DNA of 64,000 nucleotides from JALZAI01 sp038212215 (GCA_038212215.1 JBBQUT010000004.1:124001-188000); one strand, 5' to 3'. Positions 41,790 to 50,467 are shown, numbered from the stretch's first letter. A program made the numbers and translations. The notes: a model not told the origin generated them from the letters alone.

Positions 41790-43073
41790 ATGACGTCTGT
41801 TCAGGACACCGTCGATCACCCGCCGGAGAAGATGACGTCGGCCGACATGCGCGCCGTCTTCGCGGCCACGCTGGGTTGGGCGATGGACAGCTTCGACTAC
41901 TTCATCGTCGTGCTGGTCTACGCCGACGTGGCCGCGGACTTTCACGTCTCGCTGACGCGGATGGCGTTCCTGACCACGGTGACGCTCGTGATGCGCCCGG
42001 TAGGCGCGGCGATCTTCGGTGTCTGGGCGGACCGGGTCGGCCGCAAGAAGATCCTGATCATCGACGTGGTTTTCTATTCGGTTGTCGGGTTCCTCTGCGC
42101 ATTCGCGCCGAACTACTCGGTCCTGCTGTTCCTTCGACTGCTGTACGGCGTTGGGATGGGCGGCGAGTGGGGCTTGGGCGCGTCGCTGTCGATGGAAAAG
42201 GTGCCGCCCAAGCGCCGCGGGCTGGTCAGCGGGATCGTCCAGCAGGGTTACGCCATCGGTTACCTGTTCGCCGCAGTGGCCTACCTGCTGATCACGAACC
42301 TGACCACATGGGGTTGGCGTGGGTTGTTCGCGCTGTCCATCCTGCCGGCGCTGCTGTCACTGTTCGTCCGCGCCAAGGTCACTGAGTCCGAAGCGTGGCA
42401 GGAGACCCGCGCGAACACGATTCGCCACAAGACCTCCATCCGTGAGGTGCTCGGCTCGCGCCCGGTGCTGCGCCGGCTGATCTACCTTGTGCTGCTGATG
42501 ACGGCGTTCAACTGGATGAGCCACGGGACGCAGGACATCTATCCGACCTACCTGAAGAAGGGCCTGCATTTCGCGCCGAACACCGCTCTCTACATAGCGA
42601 TCCTTTACAACGTTGGAGCGCTGCTCGGCGGAATCATCATGGGCGCGGCGTCAGAGAAGTACGGCCGACGGGCGATCGTGGTGTTCTGCGCGGTGCTGGG
42701 CCTGCCGATCCTGCCGCTGTTCGCGGCGTCGTCGACGCTCGGCCTGGTGTGCTTGGGATCGTTCCTGATGCAATTCGTGGTGCAGGGCGCCTGGGGCGTC
42801 ATTCCGGCGCACCTCACCGAGTTGTCACCGGCCGAGATCCGCGGGTTCTACCCGGGTGTGACCTATCAGCTGGGCAACTGCCTGGCCGCATTCAACCTGC
42901 CGATTGAGGAACGATTGGCTGCAAGCCACAGCTACACGTTCGCGCTGTCCGCGACGCTGATCCCGGTGTTCATCGCGGTGGCCGTCCTGGCGGCGATCGG
43001 CACCGAGGCGCGCGGTCAGCGACTCTCGCGCGGTGAACAGCCGACGCTGACGCCCACACCGGTCGGCGTGTGA
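41790..43073 (+). CDS. MFS transporter of the sialate/lactate:H+ symporter group
   Basis: Twelve-helix transporter of 427 residues. The first segment ATLGWAMDSFDYFIVVLVYADVAADFHVS and the MFS loop GVWADRVGRKK (about residues 76-86), with GVGMGGEWGLGASLS in helix 4, fit the SHS-type acid:proton symporters. The substrate is probably a small organic acid. ATG at 41790. It interrupts the hisA-hisF pair and ends 34 bp from the convergent hisA. Confidence 0.88.
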   Translation: MTSVQDTVDHPPEKMTSADMRAVFAATLGWAMDSFDYFIVVLVYADVAADFHVSLTRMAFLTTVTLVMRPVGAAIFGVWADRVGRKKILIIDVVFYSVVGFLCAFAPNYSVLLFLRLLYGVGMGGEWGLGASLSMEKVPPKRRGLVSGIVQQGYAIGYLFAAVAYLLITNLTTWGWRGLFALSILPALLSLFVRAKVTESEAWQETRANTIRHKTSIREVLGSRPVLRRLIYLVLLMTAFNWMSHGTQDIYPTYLKKGLHFAPNTALYIAILYNVGALLGGIIMGAASEKYGRRAIVVFCAVLGLPILPLFAASSTLGLVCLGSFLMQFVVQGAWGVIPAHLTELSPAEIRGFYPGVTYQLGNCLAAFNLPIEERLAASHSYTFALSATLIPVFIAVAVLAAIGTEARGQRLSRGEQPTLTPTPVGV

Positions 43074-43107
43074 AGCTGCAGAGGTGCCGGTAGGCGTCTG
43101 GATCTAC

Positions 43108-43821
43108 TTAGCTGACGGCGGCCAATGCCTCGGGCAGCGTGAACGCGCCGGCGTAGAGCGCCTTGCCGACGATCGAGCCCTCCACCCCGACGACCTGCGC
43201 GATCGCGCGCAGGTCGTCGAGGGACGAGACGCCGCCGCTCGCGACGACCGGGGCGGTTGTCCGAGCGCACACATCGCGCAGCAGTTGCAGGTTCGGGCCG
43301 GTGAGCGTGCCGTCACGGTGTACGTCGGTGACGACATAGCGCGCGCACCCGTCGGCGTCCAGGCGCGCCAGCGTCTGCCACAGGTCACCGCCCTCTTCTG
43401 TCCAGCCGCGTGCTGCCAGGGTCGTGCCGCGCACGTCCAGACCGACGGCGATCCGGTCGCCGTGGCGCGCGATCGCGCTGCGCACCCACTCCGGCGATTC
43501 GAGCGCGGCGGTGCCCAGGTTCACCCGCGCGCAACCTGTCGCGAGGGCCGCGTCGAGGGACGCGTCGTCGCGGATTCCGCCGGACAACTCGACGGCGATG
43601 TCCAGCCGCGCCACAACGTCGGCGAGCAGCGCTCTGTTCTCGCCCCGTCCGAACGCAGCGTCGAGGTCGACGAGATGGATCCAGTCGGCACCGTCGCGCT
43701 GCCAATTCAGCGCGGCGGCCACCGGATCTCCGTAGGACGTCTCCGACCCGGCGGCCCCTTGGACGAGGCGGACCGCCGCTCCCCCGGCCACGTCCACCGC
43801 GGGCAGCAGCACAAAAGTCAT
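43108..43821 (-). CDS. hisA: Phosphoribosyl isomerase, HisA/PriA type
   Basis: (Beta/alpha)8 isomerase of 237 residues. LLPAVDVAGGAAVRLVQG contains the first catalytic Asp and VVTDVHRDGTLTGPN the second, with ELSGGIRDD and VASGGVSSLDD phosphate loops. The GSETSYGDPVAAALNWQRDGADWIHLVDLDAAFGRG stretch is that of actinobacterial PriA, which acts in both histidine and tryptophan synthesis. No trpF is present in the trp genes here, in agreement. ATG at 43821 is the last of three tandem start modules. Confidence 0.97.
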   Translation of the reverse strand: MTFVLLPAVDVAGGAAVRLVQGAAGSETSYGDPVAAALNWQRDGADWIHLVDLDAAFGRGENRALLADVVARLDIAVELSGGIRDDASLDAALATGCARVNLGTAALESPEWVRSAIARHGDRIAVGLDVRGTTLAARGWTEEGGDLWQTLARLDADGCARYVVTDVHRDGTLTGPNLQLLRDVCARTTAPVVASGGVSSLDDLRAIAQVVGVEGSIVGKALYAGAFTLPEALAAVS

Positions 43822-43893
43822 CGTCGACCTCCGGTCGAGGAAGTCATCGTCGACCTCCGGTCGAGGAACTCATCGTCGCCTCCGGTCGAAGAA
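43817..43893. repeat. Three tandem 26-bp ribosome-binding/start modules before hisA
   Basis: 43817-43842 and 43843-43868 are identical; 43869-43893 is the same unit with a one-base deletion and two substitutions. On the minus strand every copy reads a CCGGAGG SD, a six-to-seven-base gap and ATGA. The outermost copy is the end of the upstream membrane-protein gene including its stop, and the innermost provides the hisA start. Confidence 0.95.
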
Positions 43894-44205
43894 GATCAGC
43901 ACCAGCACCGGGCCTGCCACGACGAACACCAGCGCGGTCACGACGATGTAGGTGAGTGATCCGGTGAACAGGAAAACCAGCAGCAGGGTCGCCATCACCA
44001 GCGTGAACAACGCACCGAGGGTCTCCCTGCGCCGCTGGAAGGACGGGCCGTGCTGCCAGAGCCGCAGCCGGCGCCACGTCAGCGTGCGGCGCTCGCGGCG
44101 GCGCTGCGCGGCCGAGCGCTTCCGCTGCCCGGCTCGCGCCGCGTCGGCACGTCGCTTGGCAGCGGCCTCGCGCTCGGCCCGGGCGAGGGCACGCTGCTTG
44201 CTCAT
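43870..44205 (-). CDS. Small basic membrane protein between hisH and hisA
   Basis: A 111-residue protein: N-terminal ~65 residues very rich in Arg/Ala/Lys (RAEREAAAKRRADAARAGQRKR), then two adjacent hydrophobic segments (about residues 66-82 and 85-104) and an Arg-rich end FDRRRR. Function unknown; similar small genes occur at this place in actinobacterial his operons. ATG at 44205 is 7 nt after the hisH stop. Its stop lies in the first of the tandem start modules. Confidence 0.8.
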   Translation of the reverse strand: MSKQRALARAEREAAAKRRADAARAGQRKRSAAQRRRERRTLTWRRLRLWQHGPSFQRRRETLGALFTLVMATLLLVFLFTGSLTYIVVTALVFVVAGPVLVLIFFDRRRR

Positions 44206-44212
44206 CGTCGGG

Positions 44213-44818
44213 TCACAGGGCGCCGAGCCAGTTGCCGAGCAGCGTCGCCCCGGCGTCGCCGGACTTCTCCGGATGGAACTGGGTGGCGCTCACCGGGCCG
44301 TCCTCGACCGCGGACACGAAGGGCTCGCCATGCTCGGTGATGCTTACCCGTCCGCCGGCGTAGGAGTGCACGGCGTAGGAGTGGACGAAGTAGAACCGGG
44401 TCGCTGCATCGAGCCCGCCGAACAGGATCGAGCCGGGTGCGGCGGCGACGGTGTTCCACCCCATGTGCGGCAGCACCGGCGCCTGCAGCGGCTCGACCCG
44501 CCCGCGCAGGACGCCCAGCCCCGGGGCCTCGACCCCGTGCTCGACGCCTGCGTCGAAGAGCACCTGCATACCGACACAGATGCCGAGCACCGGACGGTGT
44601 AGCTGCACCCGCCGGGCGACAACGCCGGCGCCGTCGACGCCGTCGAGCCCGGACATGCACGCGGCGAAGGCACCGACCCCCGGCACGACAAGCCCGTCGC
44701 ACTCGAGGGCCGCCGCCGGGTCGGCCGTCACCATGACGTCGGCCCCGATCCGCTCCAGCGCCCGCTGTGCGGAGCGCAGATTGCCCGATCCGTAATCGAG
44801 GACGACAACCTTCTTCAG
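44213..44818 (-). CDS. hisH: Imidazole glycerol phosphate synthase glutaminase HisH (CTG start)
   Basis: Class I glutaminase partner of HisF. It has 201 residues with VVVLDYGSGNLRSAQRAL, VPGVGAFAACM, nucleophile Cys in GICVGMQVLF and FHPEKSGDAG. No ATG, GTG or TTG is available near the conserved N-terminus. The codon before LysLys-VVVLDYG is CTG at 44818, overlapping the hisB stop as CTGA, with AAGGG six bases upstream. A rare CTG start with translational coupling is therefore the likeliest reading. Next internal Met would remove the core. Confidence 0.93.
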   Translation of the reverse strand: MKKVVVLDYGSGNLRSAQRALERIGADVMVTADPAAALECDGLVVPGVGAFAACMSGLDGVDGAGVVARRVQLHRPVLGICVGMQVLFDAGVEHGVEAPGLGVLRGRVEPLQAPVLPHMGWNTVAAAPGSILFGGLDAATRFYFVHSYAVHSYAGGRVSITEHGEPFVSAVEDGPVSATQFHPEKSGDAGATLLGNWLGAL

Positions 44819-45408
44819 AGGACGCCCTTGGTGGACGGGACGCCCTGCACGCGCGGGTCGATCTCGACCGCGACCCGCAGCGCCCGCGCAACCGCCTTGT
44901 ACTGGGCCTCGGTCACGTGGTGCCAGTCGCGTCCGGCGTGCACGACGACGTGCAGCGCGACGGCGGCGTGATAGGTGAAGGACTCGAACACGTGCCGGGT
45001 GAGGGTCGTCGCGTAGTCGGCGCCGATCGTGGGCGGAGCGCCCGCGGGCTCGGTGTGCACGAGGTAGGGGCGCCCCGACAGGTCGACGGCTGCTTGCACG
45101 AGGCACTCGTCCATGGGGATGAGCGCGTCGCCGAAGCGGCGCGTGCCCGACTTGTCACCCGCAGCCTGCGCGAACGCCTGGCCGAGCGCGATCGCGGTGT
45201 CCTCGACGGTGTGGTGCGCGTCGATGTGCAGGTCACCGTCGACCTGCACGGTGAGGTCGAACAGGCCGTGCTTGCCGAAAGAGGCGAGCATGTGGTCGAA
45301 GAAGCCCACGCCGGTCGACACGTCTGTGCGCCCGGATCCGTCGAGATCGATCTCGACCAGGACCTTCGTCTCCTTGGTGGCGCGCTCGATGCGGCCGGTT
45401 CTAGCCAT
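44815..45408 (-). CDS. hisB: Imidazoleglycerol-phosphate dehydratase
   Basis: Manganese enzyme that makes imidazole-acetol phosphate, 197 residues. The metal motifs FFDHMLASFGKHG and DLHIDAHHTVEDTAI (first half) and the second-half equivalents YHAAVALHVVVHAGRDWHHVTEAQYKA are complete. It is the monofunctional actinobacterial form without a phosphatase domain. ATG at 45408, with 8 bp overlap into hisC. The stop overlaps the hisH CTG. Confidence 0.98.
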   Translation of the reverse strand: MARTGRIERATKETKVLVEIDLDGSGRTDVSTGVGFFDHMLASFGKHGLFDLTVQVDGDLHIDAHHTVEDTAIALGQAFAQAAGDKSGTRRFGDALIPMDECLVQAAVDLSGRPYLVHTEPAGAPPTIGADYATTLTRHVFESFTYHAAVALHVVVHAGRDWHHVTEAQYKAVARALRVAVEIDPRVQGVPSTKGVL

Positions 45409-46513
45409 GACGACTCATTGCTACCTCTTCCAGGGCCTGTTGCAGAGCGGTGCGGAACGCTGTCATCTCCTCGGGGGTACCGATGGAAACGCGCAGCCAG
45501 CCGTCCGGACCAGTTTCGCGGATCAGCACACCGCGGTCGAGCAGGCCCCGCCAGACGGCGTGCCGGTCGGCGAAGGTGCCGAACAGCACGAAGTTGGCGT
45601 CGCTGTCGGCCGCCACGAAGCCGGCACCGCGCAGCCACGCGACGGTGCCGTCACGCTCGGCGCGAAGCTCGTCGACGGCGTGCAGCAGTTCGCTCGCGTG
45701 CGACAGAGCCACCCGCGCAACCGCCTGGGACACCGCGGACAGGTGATACGGGAGCCGGACGATGCGCACCGCGTCGACAACCGCCGGGTCGGCCGCGAGA
45801 TAACCCAGCCGGGCGCCCGCCAGCGCGAATGCCTTCGACATGGTGCGGGTCACCACCAAACGCGGGTGCGTGGGCAGGAGCGCGAGTGCGCTCGGCGTGC
45901 CGGCGCGGCGGAACTCGGCATACGCCTCGTCGACGACGACCATGCCGGTGGACGCGTCGAGCAGCGCCTCGAGGTGCGTCGGTGCAAGTGCGGTACCAGT
46001 TGGGTTGTTGGGCGATGCGAGCAGCACGAGCGACGGCTCGTGCTCGCGAACGGCAGCGAGCGCTGCAGGCAGGTCGATGGTGAAGTCGTCGGCGCGTTGC
46101 GCCACCGCCCACCCGGTGTGCGTGTTGCGGGCGTACTCCGGATACATCGAGTAGGTCGGCGCGAAGGACAGTGCCGTTCGGCCGGGACCGCCGAACGCCT
46201 GCATCAATTGCTGCATCACCTCATTCGAGCCGTTGGCCGCCCACACGTTGGCGCACGTGAGGCCTTGAGCGCCGTCGCGATTCAGGTAGTCGGCCAGGTC
46301 CGCGCGCAGCCCTAGCGCGTCGCGTTCGGGGTAGCGGTTAAGGGTGCGGGCAGCGTCCGCAACAGCCGCGGCGATGTCGGCGATCACTGCGGCGCCTGGC
46401 GGGTACGGGTTCTCGTTGACGTTCAGCGTGACCGCGACGTCGAACTGCGGGGCGCCGTAGGGCAACTGGTCACGCAACTCGTCGCGGATCGGCAGCTCGT
46501 CCAGGCGCGTCAT
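45401..46513 (-). CDS. hisC: Histidinol-phosphate aminotransferase
   Basis: PLP aminotransferase of 370 residues acting on imidazole-acetol phosphate. Seen are LNVNENPYPPG, WAANGSNEVMQQLM, ASPNNPTGTAL, VVDEAYAEF and TMSKAFALAGARLGYL with the PLP lysine. ATG at 46513 overlaps the hisD stop as ATGA and its stop overlaps hisB. Confidence 0.98.
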   Translation of the reverse strand: MTRLDELPIRDELRDQLPYGAPQFDVAVTLNVNENPYPPGAAVIADIAAAVADAARTLNRYPERDALGLRADLADYLNRDGAQGLTCANVWAANGSNEVMQQLMQAFGGPGRTALSFAPTYSMYPEYARNTHTGWAVAQRADDFTIDLPAALAAVREHEPSLVLLASPNNPTGTALAPTHLEALLDASTGMVVVDEAYAEFRRAGTPSALALLPTHPRLVVTRTMSKAFALAGARLGYLAADPAVVDAVRIVRLPYHLSAVSQAVARVALSHASELLHAVDELRAERDGTVAWLRGAGFVAADSDANFVLFGTFADRHAVWRGLLDRGVLIRETGPDGWLRVSIGTPEEMTAFRTALQQALEEVAMSRHG

Positions 46514-47808
46514 CGGGCAAGCCGCACGGCGACGGCTGCCCCGTGCGCCGGCAGATCCTCGGCGGCAGAAAGGGCCAGCACGTGCGGTGCCACGTCGGCG
46601 AGCGCCTGCGCGCTGTACTCGATCAGGTGCACGCCCTTGAGGAAGGTCTGCACCGAGAGGCCCGACGAGTGCCGGGCCGTGCAGCCGGTCGGCAGCACGT
46701 GATTGGAGCCGGCGCAGTAGTCGCCCAGCGACACCGGTGCGTGCGCTCCGACGAAGATTGCGCCGGCGTTGCGGACCCGTTCGGCCCAGTGCCGGGCGTC
46801 GCGGGTGATGACCTCTAGGTGCTCAGCCGCGTAGGCGTCCACGACGGCGAGGCCTTGTTCGAGATCGCCGACAAGCACGGTGGCCGACTGTCGACCGGTC
46901 AACGCGGCGCGGATGCGCTCGACGTGCTTGGTGAGCTCGACCTGGCGCTTGAGCTCGGCGTCGACGGCGTCGGCCAGCTCGATCGAATCGGTCACCAGCA
47001 CGGAGGCGGCCAGCGTGTCGTGCTCGGCCTGGCTGATCAGGTCGGCCGCGACGTGCACCGGGTCGGCGGTGGCGTCGGCGAGGATCGCGATCTCCGTCGG
47101 CCCCGCCTCCGAGTCGATGCCCACCACCCCGCGCACGAGCCGCTTGGCAGCCGCGACGTAGATGTTGCCCGGTCCGGTGATCATGTCGACCGGTTCGATA
47201 CCGCGCTCGGCGTCGCCGTACGCCGCGAGCGCAATCGCCTGCGCACCACCCACCGCGTACACCTCCTCGACACCGAGCAGTGCGCACGCGGCCAGAATCG
47301 TCGGATGCGGGCCGCCGCCGAAGTCTCTCTGGGCAGGAGTGAACACGGCAATGGAGCCGACGCCTGCGACCTGCGCGGGCACGACGTTCATCACCACACT
47401 GGACGGGTAGACCGCGAGGCCGCCGGGAACGTAGAGGCCCACCCGAGCGACAGCGATCCAGCGTTCGGTCACGGTGCCGCCGGGCACTACCTCGACCTCG
47501 GTGCTCTCGCGGCGCTGCGCCTCGTGCACGATACGGGCCCGACGGATCGACTCGGTGAGCGCGTCGTGCACGGCCGGGTCAAGGGCGTCAAGCGCGTCGC
47601 TCATCGCGGCGGCCGCCACCCTCGGCTCGGCGACGTCGACACCGTCGAAGCGCAGTGTCGCTTCGCGAACGGCCGGGTAGCCGCGGTGAGCGACGTCCTC
47701 GACGAGCGGGGTCACTGCCGCCAAGGCGGCGGCGACGTCCATCTCGGCGCGCGGCAGCGCCCGGCGCAGCTCCGCCGCTCCGGCGACGCTCACATCAAGA
47801 CGGCGCAT
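46510..47808 (-). CDS. hisD: Histidinol dehydrogenase
   Basis: Zinc/NAD enzyme performing the last two oxidation steps to histidine, 432 residues. Visible: GGLAVYPSSVVMNVVPAQVAG, GNIYVAAAKRLVRG, SEAGPTEIAILAD, SQAEHD (zinc/substrate His) and NHVLPTGCTARHSSGLSVQTF. ATG at 47808; an adjacent GTG at 47811 is an alternative. First gene of the his cluster, divergent from the LON-domain gene with 38 bp between. Confidence 0.98.
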   Translation of the reverse strand: MRRLDVSVAGAAELRRALPRAEMDVAAALAAVTPLVEDVAHRGYPAVREATLRFDGVDVAEPRVAAAAMSDALDALDPAVHDALTESIRRARIVHEAQRRESTEVEVVPGGTVTERWIAVARVGLYVPGGLAVYPSSVVMNVVPAQVAGVGSIAVFTPAQRDFGGGPHPTILAACALLGVEEVYAVGGAQAIALAAYGDAERGIEPVDMITGPGNIYVAAAKRLVRGVVGIDSEAGPTEIAILADATADPVHVAADLISQAEHDTLAASVLVTDSIELADAVDAELKRQVELTKHVERIRAALTGRQSATVLVGDLEQGLAVVDAYAAEHLEVITRDARHWAERVRNAGAIFVGAHAPVSLGDYCAGSNHVLPTGCTARHSSGLSVQTFLKGVHLIEYSAQALADVAPHVLALSAAEDLPAHGAAVAVRLAR

Positions 47809-47846
47809 CACGCCGTCGAGTTTACGGGCGGGGCTACCGTAGCTTC

Positions 47847-48524
47847 ATGGCCGCACCGCTGCCGCTGTTCCCGCTCGGCCACGTGCTGCTGCCGGGTTCG
47901 CCGCTGCCGCTGCGCGTCTTCGAGGAGCGCTACCGCCAGCTGATGCGCGACGTCGTCGGCGCCGACGGCGAGCGCCGGTTCGGGGTAGTTGCGCTTACGG
48001 CCGGTCTCGAGGTCGCTTCGGCGCTGAGCGTCGGTGACCAGGAGTTCGCGCAGGTTGGCACCGTCGCCGAGATCATGGAAGCCCAGCTCAATCCGGACGG
48101 CTTCGGTGCGCTCGTCGCGGTGGGCAGCCGGCGCTTCCGCATCACCGAGTTTGTCGACACCGGCAAGCTCTACCTGCAGGCAAACGTCGAGTATCTCGAC
48201 GAGCCCGCCGGCGTCATGCCGGACACGTTGCCCGACTCCGCCCGCGCGCTCGCGATCGAGTACACCCGGTTGCTGGCGCGCCTCACCGGCACCGACCCGG
48301 AAACCGAGCTTTACCCGGACGACCCGGCGCTGCTGTCCTATCGCATCGCGCTTGAGGCGCCCCTCGATCCGGGCGATCGGCAGCTGCTGCTGGAGCAGGA
48401 GACCGCGGCCGAGCGGCTGCACCAGCTAGTGCGGCTCCTGCGCCGGGAGGTCGTGCTGGTGCGCCAAACCCGGACCATCGCCGTCGCCCCGAGCGTGCTC
48501 TACGCCGCCTTGCGGGGCAGCTGA
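47847..48524 (+). CDS. LON-peptidase-substrate-binding-domain protein
   Basis: A 225-residue protein consisting of one LON N-terminal-type domain (LPLFPLGHVLLPGSPLPLRVFEERYRQL, about residues 4-31) and a helical end; no protease domain. Such stand-alone LON domains are conserved next to his genes in actinobacteria; role unknown. ATG at 47847. Its last 99 bp overlap the 3' end of the convergent membrane-protein gene. Confidence 0.87.
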   Translation: MAAPLPLFPLGHVLLPGSPLPLRVFEERYRQLMRDVVGADGERRFGVVALTAGLEVASALSVGDQEFAQVGTVAEIMEAQLNPDGFGALVAVGSRRFRITEFVDTGKLYLQANVEYLDEPAGVMPDTLPDSARALAIEYTRLLARLTGTDPETELYPDDPALLSYRIALEAPLDPGDRQLLLEQETAAERLHQLVRLLRREVVLVRQTRTIAVAPSVLYAALRGS

Positions 48525-49127
48525 CGCAGCGAGTTGTCGACGCTGCTGCTGGGCGGCATCCCGGGCCGGATCGGGCCAGCCCAGATCATCGGCAGCCGCG
48601 AAGGCGACCAGCAGGCTGTAGACGAGCACCGCGAGTGCCGCCTCGAGGTAGTAGCTGCCGGTCATCTGCACCCGCAGCTCGAGATGCGCCATCACTTGAT
48701 TCACCGGCGCGTCGTCGGTGCCGCCGCCGATCAGATTGCCGACGACGCCGGTGAGCACGGCGCCGACGATTCCGCCGACGGCCAGAGCGAGCATCATCCA
48801 CGGCCCCCGGGCCGGGCGCAGGAACCAGGCACCGCAGCCGGCGACGGCGCCGACCCCGAGAGTGAGCACGGCGAATCTGGCGTCGGCCGCGAGGAAGTCC
48901 GGGTTCTCCTGACGTTCCAGGCCGGCCGCCAGATTGATCCCGGCAGGCACCGGCGGGCTCCACCACGCCCATACGACGCCCAGCACTACCCCCACCACAG
49001 CGAGGGCGATGATCAGCACGGCGATCGGACGCAGCTGTGCCGCGCGGTCCGGCTTGGCGACGCGGGACGGCTGTGCCGTGCGGGATGGATCTGCCGCGCG
49101 GTTCGGCTCTGCCAGCGGCTCGCTCAC
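48426..49127 (-). CDS. Integral membrane protein, DUF2567-like
   Basis: A 233-residue protein with four hydrophobic segments (about residues 33-55, 88-105, 113-137 and 160-180), consistent with the actinobacterial DUF2567 family found near hisD. The N-terminus is a run of a 6-residue repeat of the form AxPxRx (four copies of an 18-bp unit, about 49029-49112). The last ~33 residues are encoded antisense to the LON-domain gene and look like a non-conserved tail. GTG at 49127. Confidence 0.65.
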   Translation of the reverse strand: MSEPLAEPNRAADPSRTAQPSRVAKPDRAAQLRPIAVLIIALAVVGVVLGVVWAWWSPPVPAGINLAAGLERQENPDFLAADARFAVLTLGVGAVAGCGAWFLRPARGPWMMLALAVGGIVGAVLTGVVGNLIGGGTDDAPVNQVMAHLELRVQMTGSYYLEAALAVLVYSLLVAFAAADDLGWPDPARDAAQQQRRQLAASAAPQGGVEHARGDGDGPGLAHQHDLPAQEPH

Positions 49128-49148
49128 CCTGCCGAGTGTGCCAGCCGC

Positions 49149-49751
49149 TCAGGCCGGCGGCGGTCCAACGCCGCCGCTCTGGTCGCCCAGCGCGCCGCGC
49201 AGCACAAGGTGCAACTCGTCCAGGCGCCGTTTGGGCACTGCCCGCTCGAGCTCGAACTGCCTGAGGACAGCAACCGTCTGGGCGCGCCGGCGTCGGGTGA
49301 TCAGGCGTGCCGCAAGCAGCGGCAGCGTCCAGACCCGACCGGGCAGGCCGATCCGGCGCAGCTCGCGCAGCACGTCCGCGCTCGTGTCGTCGACGAGTGA
49401 CTTCATCCGTTGCTCGAACGGCCCGGAGCCTGCGAAGCCGGTCAGCCTGCCCACGATGGCGAGCAGCACCCAGCGCATCAGCAGGACACCGACTGCGATG
49501 ATGATCAGCAGCACTGCGACGCCTTTGGCGCCGGCGCCGAACCAGGCAAGCGCAGCCAGCGCGAGTAGCAGTAGAACGATCATCAATAACGCCCGGCCGA
49601 GTGACTCGACGACGGCGCGTCCGACGAGGTAGCGCGACAGCGCCCACTGGCTCAACTGCGAGCCCTGGCGGAACTCGCCTACCTCGACATATTGCGGGCC
49701 GTCGCCGGGCGCGTCGTCCGGTTCCGGGATGGCGGGCAGTCCGGGTTTCAT
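49149..49751 (-). CDS. Conserved actinobacterial membrane protein
   Basis: A 200-residue protein with two hydrophobic segments (about residues 54-72 and 77-99) between an acidic N-terminus and a basic, helical cytosolic C-terminal half (RLITRRRRAQTVAVLRQFELERAVPKRRLDEL). No catalytic motif. ATG at 49751. Function unknown; 21 bp upstream of the DUF2567-like gene on the same strand. Confidence 0.75.
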   Translation of the reverse strand: MKPGLPAIPEPDDAPGDGPQYVEVGEFRQGSQLSQWALSRYLVGRAVVESLGRALLMIVLLLLALAALAWFGAGAKGVAVLLIIIAVGVLLMRWVLLAIVGRLTGFAGSGPFEQRMKSLVDDTSADVLRELRRIGLPGRVWTLPLLAARLITRRRRAQTVAVLRQFELERAVPKRRLDELHLVLRGALGDQSGGVGPPPA

Positions 49752-49786
49752 CTTCTCGAACGTACAACGCCGAAGTCGCCGCGCCG

Positions 49787-50218
49787 CTACAGCACCACCA
49801 GGCGATCTTCGCTGGCATGTCGCACCGCGGACACCGACATCGTCCGGTCGAAAGTGACGAAACGTCCACCGCGCGCAGTGGCCAGGGCAAGAAGGTAGGC
49901 GTCGGTGACCTGGCGCGGGCCGTGCAAGCGGGAGCGATCCACGATTCTGACGTCGAGCAGGCTGATGTCGCAGGGCCAGAACTCATGCGGACCGCCGTCG
50001 CACGCCTGACTCAGCAGGCCGATTGCTTCGGCCGGCGAGATGGGACTTGGATAGCGGGGCTGGCTGATGATGCGCACGAACCCGTTCTCGGTGATCGCGC
50101 AGGACGCCCAGCCGTCCTGGATGCTGTCATCGAGCCAGTCGTGGGCACGCGCATGATCGACATGGTCACTGTCCAAGAGCGCGAGCAGAACGTTGATGTC
50201 CAACAGCGCTCGCGTCAC
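49787..50218 (-). CDS. vapC: PIN-domain toxin VapC
   Basis: Metal-dependent ribonuclease toxin, 143 residues. The acidic set is in place: D8 in ALLDINVLLAL, E in CAITENGFVRI, D in VTDAYLLALA and D in FVTFDRTM. GTG at 50218 overlaps the VapB stop as GTGA, the usual antitoxin-toxin coupling. Its RNA target cannot be read from sequence. Confidence 0.9.
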   Translation of the reverse strand: MTRALLDINVLLALLDSDHVDHARAHDWLDDSIQDGWASCAITENGFVRIISQPRYPSPISPAEAIGLLSQACDGGPHEFWPCDISLLDVRIVDRSRLHGPRQVTDAYLLALATARGGRFVTFDRTMSVSAVRHASEDRLVVL

Positions 50219-50457
50219 CCGGGCTCGTCCTCCCGCAGCCGGTCGATCAACGCGTTGGAGATCGCCGCGCCCCGCCGCGGCAGGGGTGCAAAGCCGTGGT
50301 GCGTGCCGCCCGTCCTGGGCTGGGGTTGCCCGCTATCGCCGGTCAGGGCTTGCCGGGCGAGGTCCGAGAGCACCTGGCCGGCGGTGCGCTTCTCGCGTCG
50401 GGCACGTTCCTGCACGGCCAACAGGACGTCATCGTCGAGGCGGATCGTGGTGCGCAT
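50215..50457 (-). CDS. vapB: Ribbon-helix-helix antitoxin VapB
   Basis: An 80-residue protein: N-terminal ribbon-helix-helix (MRTTIRLDDDVLLAVQERARREKRTAGQVLSDLARQAL) for DNA binding and autoregulation, and an unfolded Gly/Pro/Arg C-terminal arm that would wrap VapC. ATG at 50457, 10 bp after the GNAT stop, so the three minus-strand genes are close together. Confidence 0.9.
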   Translation of the reverse strand: MRTTIRLDDDVLLAVQERARREKRTAGQVLSDLARQALTGDSGQPQPRTGGTHHGFAPLPRRGAAISNALIDRLREDEPG

Positions 50458-50467
50458 GCATCTGATG

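Noticed and set aside
43844..44077. Frame ending MSSSTGGRR opened by the tandem start modules
   Set aside because: Short continuation of the repeat units with no family resemblance; reported only as part of the repeat.
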